This document shows, one piece after another, positions 43,491 through 52,363 of a DNA stretch of 64,000 nt (the stretch's first letter is position 1; the number at the start of each line of letters is the position of its first letter). A model generated the notes under the pieces. It made no database searches. It had not been told where the DNA came from and saw nothing but the letters and a program-made list of their open reading frames with translations. The position numbers and the translations under genes are program-made. This DNA comes from Paenibacillus lautus NBRC 15380 (GTDB lineage Bacteria > Bacillota > Bacilli > Paenibacillales > Paenibacillaceae): the NCBI RefSeq assembly GCF_004000945.1, contig NZ_BIMF01000005.1, positions 62,001 to 126,000 of the forward strand, written 5' to 3'.

Positions 43491-44297
43491 TTAGCGCTCG
43501 GTCCACGTCGTCCGAACATAGCCCAGCTTCATGCCGACCGATTCCATGTTACGATGACTCTGCGATAAGAAAGCGCACTGCGAGGCAACCAGGTCGCATC
43601 CTGCAAGCTTCGCCTCCTGTATTCTCCTGCGAAGCAGCTCCCGCTGCAAGCCCTGACTACGATGCTCCGGGAGTGTTGCCGCAAATGTTAGTGACGCTGT
43701 CGATTGATTAACATACATGACGCCAGCTGCGGCCGGCTCATCTTCGACATAAGCCATATAGAAGCTCCATCCCGGTCGTGAACACAATACACGATTATTC
43801 GAGGCTACAGATGGAATCCCTTGATCAGGCAATCCTGTTCCACGGCAATGAACTTTAGCATAATCCTCAAATTCATCTTTGTCTATTGTTCTGATCACAA
43901 TTCCATTACCTTGCACCCCCTTCAGCTCTTGCGGGTTCATATACATTGCATTATGAAAAGCAGATTGATAGAATCCGCGATCGGCAAGCGCAGCTAGAAC
44001 TTCCTGATTCACCAGGCCGGGTACGATCTCGAACTGGAATTTGCGATCCTTCGATTGATAAAAGTCGATGATATCATCCAAGTTATATAGATCCTCTGAA
44101 CGCAGTCCTTTCACCGTGTTAAAAGAAAGCCAAGGCATCGTCTTGCTATACAAGCACAGCGCATGGCCGAAGCGCTTCATTTCGACCCCTTCGGGATTTC
44201 CGGTCCGACCTTCGATTGCTTTCATTCGATCAAACATATAATCCGTTTCCGAATCCTGAATTCGATGGATAAGTTCCTCAGATGGAAGATGCAGCAT
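43491..44297 (-). CDS. GNAT family N-acetyltransferase
   Basis: A 268-residue protein; ATG with AGGAGG four bases away. Two-part structure: an N-terminal half with LYNLDDIIDFYQSKDRKFQF and GLVNQEVLAALADRGFYQSA, and a C-terminal GNAT half with AAGVMYVNQSTASLTFAATL, the acetyl-CoA loop PEHRSQGLQRELLRRRIQEA and ASQCAFLSQSHRNMESVGMK. The substrate is unknown. First of the four-gene run with DUF4269, DinB and TVP38. Confidence 0.87.
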   Translation of the reverse strand: MLHLPSEELIHRIQDSETDYMFDRMKAIEGRTGNPEGVEMKRFGHALCLYSKTMPWLSFNTVKGLRSEDLYNLDDIIDFYQSKDRKFQFEIVPGLVNQEVLAALADRGFYQSAFHNAMYMNPQELKGVQGNGIVIRTIDKDEFEDYAKVHCRGTGLPDQGIPSVASNNRVLCSRPGWSFYMAYVEDEPAAAGVMYVNQSTASLTFAATLPEHRSQGLQRELLRRRIQEAKLAGCDLVASQCAFLSQSHRNMESVGMKLGYVRTTWTER

Positions 44298-44343
44298 ATT
44301 GCCTCCTATGTATTAATGATTAGTTCTCCTTAACGGGATAAAT

Positions 44344-44380
44344 AGAGCCCGAAGATCGCTTGCTGATGCTTCGGGCTCTT
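44344..44380 (-). terminator. Hairpin after the DsbA-family gene
   Basis: AGAGCCCGAAG pairs with CTTCGGGCTCT, an 11-bp perfect stem; T-rich but interrupted tail on the minus strand. Confidence 0.65.
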
Positions 44381-44396
44381 ACTTGCTGTGTATGTT

Positions 44397-45116
44397 TTAT
44401 TTCGCGCTGCCCGGCAGATCGCATGATCCGTCGGCGCACATGCCGTCGCTGCTGTCGGAATCATTCACCATCACTAGCGGATTCGCTTCACGATAAGCCT
44501 TATCTAAAGCGTCCGTGAACACTTCCAGTGGCTGCGCGCCGGACACGGCGTATTTGCCTCCCAGCACAAAGAACGGCACTCCCCGAATTCCCAAATTTGC
44601 TGCTGCTGCTTCGTCTGCCCTTACTTCGGACTGGAAATCGTCACTCTCGAGCGCGGCCACAGCCTGCTTCCGCTCCAGGCCGACTTCAGCCGCCAGATCG
44701 GCCAACCGATTCTTATCACCAAGATTCTCGCCGTCTGTAAAGTGTGCACGGAACAGCCGCTCCGTCATTTCTTTCATTTTACCATGCCCGGATGCAAAAT
44801 GAACCAGGCGGTGTGCATCAAATGAATTGGCCGGGATGACGCGATCCATGTGATAAGTAAGCCCGACGCTTGCCGCTTGCTGGGTAACGTTGGCGTTCGC
44901 AGCCTTGGCCTGTTCGATACTCATGCCGTATTTGGATGCCAATATCTCGTCCATGGAAACCCCGGCTTTATACGATGCATTGGGATCAAGCTCAAAGCTG
45001 CGGTATACCACTTCAACCTGATCTTTATTAGGAAATTGTTCCAAAGCTGATTCGAAACGGCGTTTACCAATATAACAGAACGGACACATAAAATCCGACC
45101 ATATTTCCACTTTCAT
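44397..45116 (-). CDS. DsbA/FrnE family oxidoreductase
   Basis: A 239-residue cytosolic thioredoxin-fold protein. Active site CPFC in IWSDFMCPFCYIGKRRFE (residues 5-22), long helical insertion, and the cis-Pro region NLGIRGVPFFVLGGKYAVSG. The C-terminal tail SDGMCADGSCDLPG carries two extra cysteines. FrnE-type enzymes act as disulfide isomerases in redox stress. AGGAGG eight bases before ATG. Confidence 0.92.
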   Translation of the reverse strand: MKVEIWSDFMCPFCYIGKRRFESALEQFPNKDQVEVVYRSFELDPNASYKAGVSMDEILASKYGMSIEQAKAANANVTQQAASVGLTYHMDRVIPANSFDAHRLVHFASGHGKMKEMTERLFRAHFTDGENLGDKNRLADLAAEVGLERKQAVAALESDDFQSEVRADEAAAANLGIRGVPFFVLGGKYAVSGAQPLEVFTDALDKAYREANPLVMVNDSDSSDGMCADGSCDLPGSAK

Positions 45117-45252
45117 TCTTTTCGCCTCCTAGCGAGCATGAATACTAACTTACTTATTGTAACCCGCTTTCAGCATGACATCAACACCTCACATGAATAT
45201 GGAAAGGTCTTGCAAGAATGTTCAGGATACCGAGTACAAACACGCCGGTTAT

Positions 45253-45831
45253 CTAAGCGGGGCTGTTCTCCTCTAATCTGGCAAGAACCCAATCCGTCAC
45301 AACCTTTAAGCCTTGATTTCCCTTCAGGGAACTATTGATCACCAGATCCGCATGCCAGCGGGTAGGCTCAACATATTCATCGTGCCTGTATCTTACAAGC
45401 TGCAAATATTCCTGAAGCACACTTTCCTCGCTATGCCCTTTTTCTATAAACCACCGGTTTCTGCGAAGCATCCTTTCATCCGCGGGGCAATCTACGAACA
45501 GCTTCAAATGAAGAGAGTTCCTAAGGGATTCGAATTGATACAAGAGAAATCCTTCAACAACGATTACATCGTATTCGCCACTATGGACGGCGTGCTCATA
45601 ATCCTCGGTCAGACGCTCGATATCGACGGCATCCGGATGGTTAAAATCCTCAAATATTTGATTCGTGAAGGGCGCCTTGGCCAAGGGCCTAACGGACTTA
45701 TAGTATTTATCCATATGGAAGATGGCCACCCGGTACTCGCTTAACCTCTCCTTGAGATTAAGACTTAGCGTTGTCTTGCCGCTGCCCGAACCTCCGCCAA
45801 TCCCGATCCTTAAAGTCTGCCTACGCTCCAT
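45253..45831 (-). CDS. Uridine kinase-like P-loop kinase
   Basis: A 192-residue protein. P-loop GIGGGSGSGKTT (residues 11-22), FHMDKYYKSVRPLAKAP with the catalytic Asp region, FEDFNHPDAVDIERL, and VIVVEGFLLYQFESL (Walker B). It would phosphorylate uridine or a related nucleoside; it is shorter than canonical Udk, so the substrate is uncertain. Confidence 0.85.
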   Translation of the reverse strand: MERRQTLRIGIGGGSGSGKTTLSLNLKERLSEYRVAIFHMDKYYKSVRPLAKAPFTNQIFEDFNHPDAVDIERLTEDYEHAVHSGEYDVIVVEGFLLYQFESLRNSLHLKLFVDCPADERMLRRNRWFIEKGHSEESVLQEYLQLVRYRHDEYVEPTRWHADLVINSSLKGNQGLKVVTDWVLARLEENSPA

Positions 45832-45920
45832 ATCCTTTCATCTTCCTCCGCATGTATGTCCAATGTATAGGTTCCATTATTATACAACCGATCCCAGGAA
45901 GTTGAAAGTTCCAGCGTTAC

Positions 45921-45967
45921 AGAAAACACGTCAATCGGCGTACGTTCACAGAAGACGGACCACGATT
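45921..45967 (+). repeat. Structured intergenic repeat, copy D (5' portion)
   Basis: AGAAAACACGTCAATCGGCG then TACGTTCA and CAGAAGACGGACCACGATTA matches the first half of copy A. P2 survives as ACGTC-AATC-GGCGT with one G-T pair, and the P3 loop is conserved; the 3' half, including P4, is missing. Confidence 0.6.
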
Positions 45968-45970
45968 AAA

Positions 45971-46000
45971 CCAAACAAAAAAACAGACAGCATACCGCCG
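45971..46000 (-). terminator. Weak terminator of the YqkE-like gene
   Basis: GACAG and CTGTC form a short stem followed on the minus strand by TGTTTTTTT. It abuts repeat copy D. Confidence 0.45.
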
Positions 46001-46004
46001 CCTG

Positions 46005-46265
46005 TCACTTATATTTTTTCCAATCCATCTCGCTGTGTTCCAGTAAATATTCAAAATCATTGTCGCGCCGCTTCTGTTCGGCCTTGCGCACAGCTTCCCG
46101 TTCCTGTCTTTCCTTCTCAAGCCGCTCGGCTTCATTGGCTTTCAAGGATTCGGTTGTTGCCTTCAACTTCGCCAGAACTTGAGGGTCCAGCATATCCTTT
46201 AACGTAGCGGGTTTATCGGCAGCTTCGGTTCGCGGCAAGGGGGACTTTTGTTTCTTTTTTGCCAT
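46005..46265 (-). CDS. YqkE-like small charged protein (DUF3886)
   Basis: An 86-residue protein starting at ATG 46265 after GAGGTGA. It is rich in Lys/Glu/Arg and predicted to be a long helix: TLKDMLDPQVLAKLKATTES, then ERLEKERQEREAVRKAEQKR and the C-terminal FEYLLEHSEMDWKKYK typical of YqkE. No enzymatic motif; function unknown. Confidence 0.8.
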   Translation of the reverse strand: MAKKKQKSPLPRTEAADKPATLKDMLDPQVLAKLKATTESLKANEAERLEKERQEREAVRKAEQKRRDNDFEYLLEHSEMDWKKYK

Positions 46266-46344
46266 GTTCATTCACCTCGATTTTCACATTATTATATCAT
46301 CTTATGAAGGACCTGGCATCTATATCTGCTTGATTATAACCACG

Positions 46345-46370
46345 AAAAAAGAGAGCCTCTCGGCTCTCCT
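46345..46370 (-). terminator. Terminator of tRNA-His
   Basis: GAGAGCC 46351-46357 pairs with GGCTCTC 46362-46368; on the minus strand six T residues follow. Confidence 0.85.
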
Positions 46371-46397
46371 TCTCATTATGTATACTTTAATTTTGAG

Positions 46398-46471
46398 GGC
46401 GATCGATGGGACTTGAACCCACGAATGCCGGAGCCACAATCCGGTGCGTTAACCCCTTCGCCACGACCGCC
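46398..46471 (-). tRNA. tRNA-His (anticodon GTG)
   Basis: Full cloverleaf on the minus strand. The acceptor stem GCGGTCG pairs with CGATCGC, with the histidine-specific extra G(-1) at 46471 opposite C73 at 46398. The anticodon loop is ATTGTGG with GTG; the T arm contains GGTTCAAGTCC. CCA is not encoded (CTCA follows). Promoter upstream at 46505-46533. Confidence 0.95.
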
Positions 46472-46504
46472 ATGACAATGAGCAATGGATATGCCCGAGA
46501 TCAT

Positions 46505-46533
46505 AATTTATCAGATATTTAGCTATTTGGCAA
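46505..46533 (-). promoter_or_regulatory. Promoter of tRNA-His
   Basis: On the minus strand TTGCCA (46533-46528), 17 bp, TAAATT (46510-46505), about 27 bases before the tRNA. Confidence 0.55.
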
Positions 46534-46662
46534 ATTGTAATTTCTTACATCCCATTCTTGATTTCAACGGAAAGAACATACTATACTTACTTGATTCCAA
46601 CTAGATAATAGCGCCCTTATTCGATACAACATGATGATATAAGCACGGGAGGAAGCACAACG

Positions 46663-47511
46663 ATGATCTATCATATTGACTATGTCTCAGAGGGATTGCA
46701 TGTCAAGGGGTATCTTGGTCTGCCGCCGCAACTGCCCCGTTCGAGCGCACATGAGATGTCCAAAGCGTTCAACGCAATTCACGGCGTTTCAATAATCGGC
46801 ACGCTGGCATGCTCCTTAAATAAGGACACTATCCGGGAAGGATTCTCAGGATCGACTGCCCCTAAGTTGCCGCTCGTACTGTATTGCCGCGGTGGCATAG
46901 GCCGGATCGGCGCGGTAAGGTTGAAGTGGGTTGAAGAATTCGCGGCGCAAGGATATGCCGTGTTTGCTCCGGCCTATCGCGGAAACGAAGGCGGCGAGGG
47001 CAGGGATGAATTCGGCGGTGCCGATACGATGGATGTGATCTCCGCAATCGAATGGCTATCACGCATTTCATGGATAGATAACAGCCGTATTCATCTGTTG
47101 GGCTTTTCCCGCGGTGCGATCAATGCTGCCGTGGCAGCTGCTCTGTCACCACATGTATCCAAAATGATTCTCTGGAGCGGTGTCTCCGACCTGGCGCAAA
47201 CCTACGAGGAACGGATCGATCTGCGCAGGATGATGAAACGCGTCATTGGCGGTACGCCAACCAAGTTTCCGGAACGATACCTTCTTCGGTCCCCAATCCA
47301 TTATGCGGCCCGAATTCGATGTCCCGTTCTGATTGTCCATGGGACGCGGGACGAGCAGGTCCTGGTGGAACATAGTTACCGGATGCTGGATAAGCTTCAA
47401 GAACAGGGACACCAGCCGGAAGCCCACCTGTACGAAGGGCTGGGACATCATTTCCCGCCACCGCAGCATGCAGCGGCGATCAACCGGATGTTCGACTGGC
47501 TGAAGAAATAA
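46663..47511 (+). CDS. Alpha/beta hydrolase (prolyl-oligopeptidase-like)
   Basis: A 282-residue protein. Nucleophile elbow GFSRGAINAAVAAALS (Ser near 152), acid Asp in IVHGTRDEQVLVEHSY, and His in YEGLGHHFPPPQ. N-terminal YCRGGIGRIGAVRLKWVEEF and APAYRGNEGGEGRDEFGGAD fit the S9/acyl-peptide hydrolase group. No signal peptide, so it is a cytosolic esterase or peptidase of unknown substrate. GGGAGGAAG precedes ATG; divergent from tRNA-His. Confidence 0.9.
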   Translation: MIYHIDYVSEGLHVKGYLGLPPQLPRSSAHEMSKAFNAIHGVSIIGTLACSLNKDTIREGFSGSTAPKLPLVLYCRGGIGRIGAVRLKWVEEFAAQGYAVFAPAYRGNEGGEGRDEFGGADTMDVISAIEWLSRISWIDNSRIHLLGFSRGAINAAVAAALSPHVSKMILWSGVSDLAQTYEERIDLRRMMKRVIGGTPTKFPERYLLRSPIHYAARIRCPVLIVHGTRDEQVLVEHSYRMLDKLQEQGHQPEAHLYEGLGHHFPPPQHAAAINRMFDWLKK

Positions 47512-47584
47512 GGAGAAGTTGAGGAGCGCGCCTCTCCTTCTACTTTTCTCTCTCCAAGCAATTGTTGATTAGCAAGGCTTCCAA

Positions 47585-48100
47585 CTAGTTGTGCCCAGCA
47601 GCCGTCTCAATCCAGTATTTACACGTCCCGTTCGTAATGGAACTTAACTCACCGTGATTCGTTTCAATGATGCAACGGGAAGCCAGGTTGAATTCATCGC
47701 AGGTCAGAAGGACACGGCTTATGTTCTTCTCATTGGCTTTCTTGACCAGCTCCGCCAGCAGCCGCTTGCCATATCCTTTCCCACGCTCCGACGGCCTGAT
47801 GACATACCCGATATGTCCTCCTAGCTCTAGCAGATTGTCATTCAAGCGGTGTCTCAGCTTACCATATCCTACAGGCTTGTCGTTATCGTACAACCAAAAT
47901 ATCGTCTGGGAAACATACTGATCCGGCAGATCGATGCCTCTGGCCATTTCGTAATTGCGCTGTACCTTGGAAGCGAACTCTTCCATGCTCCCGCTATTTA
48001 GTCCATTAACGAAGCCGTTCCCGCCCTGGCCGATTTCCTGGACCATGAGCAGCAGACTTTCATCCTCCTTCACCTGCAGCTCCCTTAATGCTAATGCCAT
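47585..48100 (-). CDS. GNAT family N-acetyltransferase
   Basis: A 171-residue protein. Acetyl-CoA loop in HIGYVIRPSERGKGYGKRLL, followed by LVKKANEKNISRVLLTCDEF and ASRCIIETNHGEL. GGAGG seven bases before ATG; it starts 2 bp after the RidA stop, so the two are coupled. Substrate unknown. Confidence 0.88.
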   Translation of the reverse strand: MALALRELQVKEDESLLLMVQEIGQGGNGFVNGLNSGSMEEFASKVQRNYEMARGIDLPDQYVSQTIFWLYDNDKPVGYGKLRHRLNDNLLELGGHIGYVIRPSERGKGYGKRLLAELVKKANEKNISRVLLTCDEFNLASRCIIETNHGELSSITNGTCKYWIETAAGHN

Positions 48101-48102
48101 GA

Positions 48103-48558
48103 CTATTCCTCCACTTGAAAGATCGAATCTACAATGACGGGCAGCTGATCCCGTAAGGATACGGCTCCGAATACGGATCTGGCGTGAATCCCTTGGTCCC
48201 CGAACACCTCTAGCATCAAGTCCGAGAATCCATTCAGCACCTTATGATGCTCCTCATAGTCGGTTGTTGCGTTAACGAAGCCTTGAACCTTAACCACGCG
48301 CTTCACTTTATCAAGTGACCCCAGCCCTTCTCTTAATACGGCCAGAACTTCAATCCCGGTCAGACGGGCATATTCATACCCCTGCTCTGTTGTGTAATGC
48401 TCCCCGAGCTTCCCTCTCGGCTGTCCTGAGGGCCCCTTGCCTGAAACATACATCAACCCGTTAACGATGACATAGTTGGCATACTTGGCTGCTGGCGAGC
48501 CTGCTTTAGGCAGGCTGATACCCAGCTGCTCCAGACGTTCCTCGGCATGAACGGTCAT
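48103..48558 (-). CDS. RidA family protein
   Basis: A 151-residue protein of the YjgF/YER057c/UK114 superfamily, long-form (YoaB-like) type: LEQLGISLPKAGSPAAKYAN, VIVNGLMYVSGKGPSGQPRG and the C-terminal IHARSVFGAVSLRDQLPVIV. The Arg that binds the imine carboxylate in deaminating RidA (usually in the RxxxGxxxLP region) is replaced by the HARSVFG context, so enamine/imine deaminase activity is uncertain. Coupled to the GNAT downstream. Confidence 0.85.
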   Translation of the reverse strand: MTVHAEERLEQLGISLPKAGSPAAKYANYVIVNGLMYVSGKGPSGQPRGKLGEHYTTEQGYEYARLTGIEVLAVLREGLGSLDKVKRVVKVQGFVNATTDYEEHHKVLNGFSDLMLEVFGDQGIHARSVFGAVSLRDQLPVIVDSIFQVEE

Positions 48559-48631
48559 GTGATCACTCCTACAGGAAATATATTCTATCTAAATTTCAAT
48601 TATTGTATCACGGAATGACCTTTTTACAAGT

Positions 48632-48668
48632 AAAAAAAAGACCAACCTCACTCTTCGAGGCTGGTCTT
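48632..48668 (-). terminator. Terminator of the SLH-GH18 gene
   Basis: AAGACCA and CCTC arms pair with GAGG and TGGTCTT; eight T residues follow on the minus strand. Confidence 0.8.
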
Positions 48669-48688
48669 AAATTCAACATGTCGGATGT

Positions 48689-50293
48689 TTAGATCCGGAA
48701 CGAATAATAAGCATAACGCTCCGCATTATGAATGGCCTGCCATACGTCCGTCGTCTCGGCGCCCGGATACCAGTAGGCATAACCGGCAATCTGATATTTG
48801 GCGGCCATGAGATGTTTCATGGATAAAGAGCGGGACTCCTCGGTCCATATGCGATGCGGAATGCCGCCGCTGGTATAAGCTGCTTCATACTGCGCCACGC
48901 TCTCATTCCATGTGAATGAAGCCTTGTTCAGGCGAATGCGATGTCCTTGCTCAACCAAACTGATGTCATGCGAGGATACCGACGAAGCAATCTTCCAATC
49001 TCTCGTGTACAGCGGATACGCGATGATGCTCTTCTTAGCCGGAACTTGGGTCAGCAGCTTGCTCAGCCCAGACTCGCTCCAAGGGAGCGAGGAAACGGAG
49101 CCCGCTTTGGGCGAACCGCCCCAGTGCTGGTCATAACTCATGAGCACCATATAGTCCACTTGTGTACCAAGGGTTGCATAATCGAATGCAGCCGTCCAAT
49201 CCGTTTTCAGATCAGGGGAAACATCGATGGATAACTTGGCTCCAAGCCGTCTCATCTCTATGGATAACTGCGTGATAAAGGCCGTCAGATTCTGCCGGTC
49301 CTGAGGCATAACATTCTCAAAATCAATATTGATCCCATCCAATCGATACCGGGATACACTCGCTGAAATACTGTCAACGACAGACTTTCGGGACTGTGCG
49401 CTGCTTAAAACTTGATTAGTTCCTTCCGCATTCCCGCGGTTCCCCACCATAGCCCACACCTGCCGACTGTTGTTATGAGCCCAATTCAACAGCTCCTTGT
49501 CGGTATGGTCCGTCACCTTGCCATTAGCCTCCATGTAGTACCAACGCGGTACCAGAACATTCAAGCCGGCCCGTTTGGCATAGGAGATGTATTGCTTCGT
49601 TGTACCGTTATATAACCAGCCCATATGGATATTTGCGGGGGTCTGGCTATCGATCATGGACTTCACATTTCCCGATTGGAGGACCCTGTCCAGCAGCATC
49701 GCCGTCTCTTCCCGGGTGATCGCGTCCTGCGGTCTGAATTGCCCTTTGCTTCCTTGCAGCCAGCCTGCATTCGTCGCTTTGCCAACCGCACTCCATGCCC
49801 ATTCCGAGATCCAACCCGAATCCGTATATAGGCCGGCCGTATTTCCATTATCATAACCACTTTCTTTCATGGCACGAATAACCATGACCGCGGCCTCTTG
49901 TCTTGTTATCGAAGCATTTGGAAAGAACTTGTAGCCGTTCCCCTCCACGATGGATAGATTAAGTCCTGCATGAATCCAGCCGTAGTACCAAGCTGATTTG
50001 GATACGTCCTGAAAGGCAGACAAATCATTTGGAACGGGCTCCATCTTGAGCATTCTGGCAACCATGGCCATGAATTCGGCACGCGTAACCGGATTACGCG
50101 GCAAAAAAGCTCCTGTGCCATCCCCGCTTACGATACCTCTCTTGGCTAGACGATGGATCGCGTCTTTTGCAAAGCTTGCCGAGATATCGTGAAAATCGGT
50201 CGGACTAGGAGCTTGAGCCGCTGATGCCTGAAGAGAGCCAAAAAGCGATGTAAAAGACAACAGCAAACAAAGTGAAAGGAAATATTTCTTCAA
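48689..50293 (-). CDS. SLH-domain protein with GH18 (YaaH-like) domain
   Basis: A 534-residue secreted protein starting at TTG 50293. Signal peptide ends near SLQASA (residue 26). Three S-layer homology modules follow (residues 35-205: FHDISASFAKDAIHRLAKRG, AFQDVSKSAWYYGWIHAGLN, AWSAVGKATNAGWLQGSKG). They anchor the protein to pyruvylated wall polymer. Residues 220-534 are a GH18 barrel with DGINIDFENV (Glu catalytic), VDYMVLMSYDQHWGGSPKAG and YAYWYPGAETTDVW. Like YaaH/SleL-type proteins it may cut peptidoglycan GlcNAc, or be an inactive glycan-binding form. An 11-bp hairpin lies upstream (50317-50347). Confidence 0.92.
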   Translation of the reverse strand: MKKYFLSLCLLLSFTSLFGSLQASAAQAPSPTDFHDISASFAKDAIHRLAKRGIVSGDGTGAFLPRNPVTRAEFMAMVARMLKMEPVPNDLSAFQDVSKSAWYYGWIHAGLNLSIVEGNGYKFFPNASITRQEAAVMVIRAMKESGYDNGNTAGLYTDSGWISEWAWSAVGKATNAGWLQGSKGQFRPQDAITREETAMLLDRVLQSGNVKSMIDSQTPANIHMGWLYNGTTKQYISYAKRAGLNVLVPRWYYMEANGKVTDHTDKELLNWAHNNSRQVWAMVGNRGNAEGTNQVLSSAQSRKSVVDSISASVSRYRLDGINIDFENVMPQDRQNLTAFITQLSIEMRRLGAKLSIDVSPDLKTDWTAAFDYATLGTQVDYMVLMSYDQHWGGSPKAGSVSSLPWSESGLSKLLTQVPAKKSIIAYPLYTRDWKIASSVSSHDISLVEQGHRIRLNKASFTWNESVAQYEAAYTSGGIPHRIWTEESRSLSMKHLMAAKYQIAGYAYWYPGAETTDVWQAIHNAERYAYYSFRI

Positions 50294-50316
50294 AGGGACG
50301 CCTCGATTCTATTCTA

Positions 50317-50347
50317 TCATCTGATACCATCAGCATATCAGATGATC
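50317..50347. other. Hairpin between pullulanase and SLH-GH18 genes
   Basis: ATCATCTGATA, nine-base loop, TATCAGATGAT: 11-bp perfect stem without a T tract. It lies 24 bp upstream of the SLH-GH18 start and 52 bp after the pullulanase stop; it could be a terminator-like stem or leader structure. Confidence 0.45.
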
Positions 50348-50398
50348 ATAGACTCAGGCATTATTCATTTCTTGGTAATATTCACTGCCGGTATAGAT

Positions 50399-52351
50399 TT
50401 AACAGGATAAGATAACCGCACCGATCCCTTTTACAACAAGGGAATCCCCGGTTAAACGCGTAATATGCTCTTCGCCAAGCAGAATCTTCCATTCGCCCAG
50501 CTCAGGCAAAACCAGGGAGGACTCTCTCCGTGCGGCATAATAGAGCACATAGATATGTTTCTGTGGGTCACCGCCCGCATGATCACGAAGCGTGTAAGCG
50601 ACAGTATGCTCAGGACATCGTTCAAAGTGAAGATGCTTACGAATCGACGCGGTATCCCTTAATCTGAATGCTGGATGTTGCTTGCGGAGCTGAACGAGCC
50701 GTTGAATGTATTTCACACCATCCTGGTGCTCCGATGCCATACCCCAGTCCAGCCGATTCACTTCATCACTAGCATTGTAGCTGTTCTCCACTCCGTTCTT
50801 GGAACGGTAATACTCTTGACCAGCGTGCAGGAAAGGGATGCCTTGACTGGTCAGAATCATGGCCGATGACAGCCGGTGCATATCGCGGCGTAAGGCATCA
50901 TTCTCCCCTTTGGTCGACAGCATAATTTTGTCCCATAGCGTATGGTTATCATGACACTCCACATAGTTTACGCACTGATCCGGCTCGGAAGCAAACGCCT
51001 TGATATCTTTGGAATACGGAATGGCGCCCACAATGCCTTGCTTCACCTTGTCTTCAAATCCATCTCCGCCGCTCACAAAGCCTTTATAATCAAAATGAAA
51101 AATATCTCCTTTGACCGCATCGCGGAATCCGTCGTTAAAGTGAGCGATACGCGGCATCACGGCTGCCTGCTGCTGGTTCGCTCGCTTCCTCTCATCCAGC
51201 TCGGTATTCATGACCCAACCTTCGCCGATCGTGATGATCGACGCATCGATCTCGTCCAGGCGCGCCCGGATTTCATTCATCGTCTCCACGTCCAGCAATC
51301 CCATCAGGTCAAATCGGAAACCGTCAACCCGGTATTCCTTCACCCAATGCAGAACGGATTCCACAATGAATTTCCGCATCATCGGACGCTCGGATGCCGT
51401 GTCATTACCACACCCGGATCCGTTGGAGAATTTGCCGTCCTTCGTATAGCGCAGGTAATATCCGGGAACCAGCTTCGTGAAATTGATCAGATACCCGTCA
51501 TATACATGGTTATACACCACATCCATAATGACTCGAAGGCCTTGATCGTGGAATGTCTGAATCAGCTGCTTCAGTTCACGAATCCGAACCTCCGGCACGT
51601 ACGGATCCGTAGCATACGAACCCTCGGGAGCATTGTAGTTCTTCGGGTCATATCCCCAATTGTACTGCGGCTCATCAAGCCTGGTTTCGTCCACGCTTTC
51701 CGTTGCAAAATCGTAGATCGGGAGCAGCTCCACATGGGTGGCCCCAAGCTCGACAATATGATCAAGCCCTGTACGAATCCCTCCGGGACCTCGGGTACCT
51801 GTCTCCGCCAGACCTTTAAACTTGCCTTTAAACTTAACTCCGCTGTCTTGATGAATGGTGTAATCACGAACATGCAGTTCATAAATCACGGCATCTAGAG
51901 GACTATGGAATGGCGGTTTGTCTTCTGTCCACTGTTCTGGATCGGTCGAGGCCATATCCAAGATGTAAGCACGATCCCCATTGACGCCTACAGCGGCGGC
52001 ATAGGGGTCGACAGCTTCGTTCCATTGATCCCCGATAAGGACCTGATAGGTGTAGAACATGCCTTGAAGGTTTTCTCCTACTTTCAGCAGCCAAGTTCCC
52101 TTCACATCACGAGTCATCGCGAAACGCCGGGCTTCTGCTGCCTGCCAATCCGGATAGAGCAGAACGTATGCCTCACTAGCCGTCGGTGCCCACAGGCGAA
52201 ACGTGGACTCTTGAGGTTGGTAAGTTAAACCCAGATCCGTTCCATCGTAATAAAATAGCTTGTCAAATTCCTTATCAAAGACGGAGACTCCCCCGGTGAC
52301 CGCGGGATCTCCGTAGTGAATAACAGCGTTGCTTTCTTTTTGTACCGACAA
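50399..52351 (-). CDS. pulA: Type I pullulanase
   Basis: A 650-residue protein; TTG 52351 is preferred because GAGGAG lies eight bases upstream, while the GTG at 52360 overlaps that site. It has a CBM48-like N domain (QESTFRLWAPTASEAYVLLY), the pullulanase motif YNWGYDPKNYN, catalytic Asp in VDGFRFDLMGL, Glu in TIGEGW and NYVECHDNHTLWDK. No signal peptide: cytosolic, debranching alpha-1,6 links of maltodextrin or glycogen. It is the last gene of the MoxR-DUF58-DUF4129 operon, an odd setting for a pullulanase. Confidence 0.93.
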   Translation of the reverse strand: MSVQKESNAVIHYGDPAVTGGVSVFDKEFDKLFYYDGTDLGLTYQPQESTFRLWAPTASEAYVLLYPDWQAAEARRFAMTRDVKGTWLLKVGENLQGMFYTYQVLIGDQWNEAVDPYAAAVGVNGDRAYILDMASTDPEQWTEDKPPFHSPLDAVIYELHVRDYTIHQDSGVKFKGKFKGLAETGTRGPGGIRTGLDHIVELGATHVELLPIYDFATESVDETRLDEPQYNWGYDPKNYNAPEGSYATDPYVPEVRIRELKQLIQTFHDQGLRVIMDVVYNHVYDGYLINFTKLVPGYYLRYTKDGKFSNGSGCGNDTASERPMMRKFIVESVLHWVKEYRVDGFRFDLMGLLDVETMNEIRARLDEIDASIITIGEGWVMNTELDERKRANQQQAAVMPRIAHFNDGFRDAVKGDIFHFDYKGFVSGGDGFEDKVKQGIVGAIPYSKDIKAFASEPDQCVNYVECHDNHTLWDKIMLSTKGENDALRRDMHRLSSAMILTSQGIPFLHAGQEYYRSKNGVENSYNASDEVNRLDWGMASEHQDGVKYIQRLVQLRKQHPAFRLRDTASIRKHLHFERCPEHTVAYTLRDHAGGDPQKHIYVLYYAARRESSLVLPELGEWKILLGEEHITRLTGDSLVVKGIGAVILSC

Positions 52352-52363
52352 GATGTTCACTCC

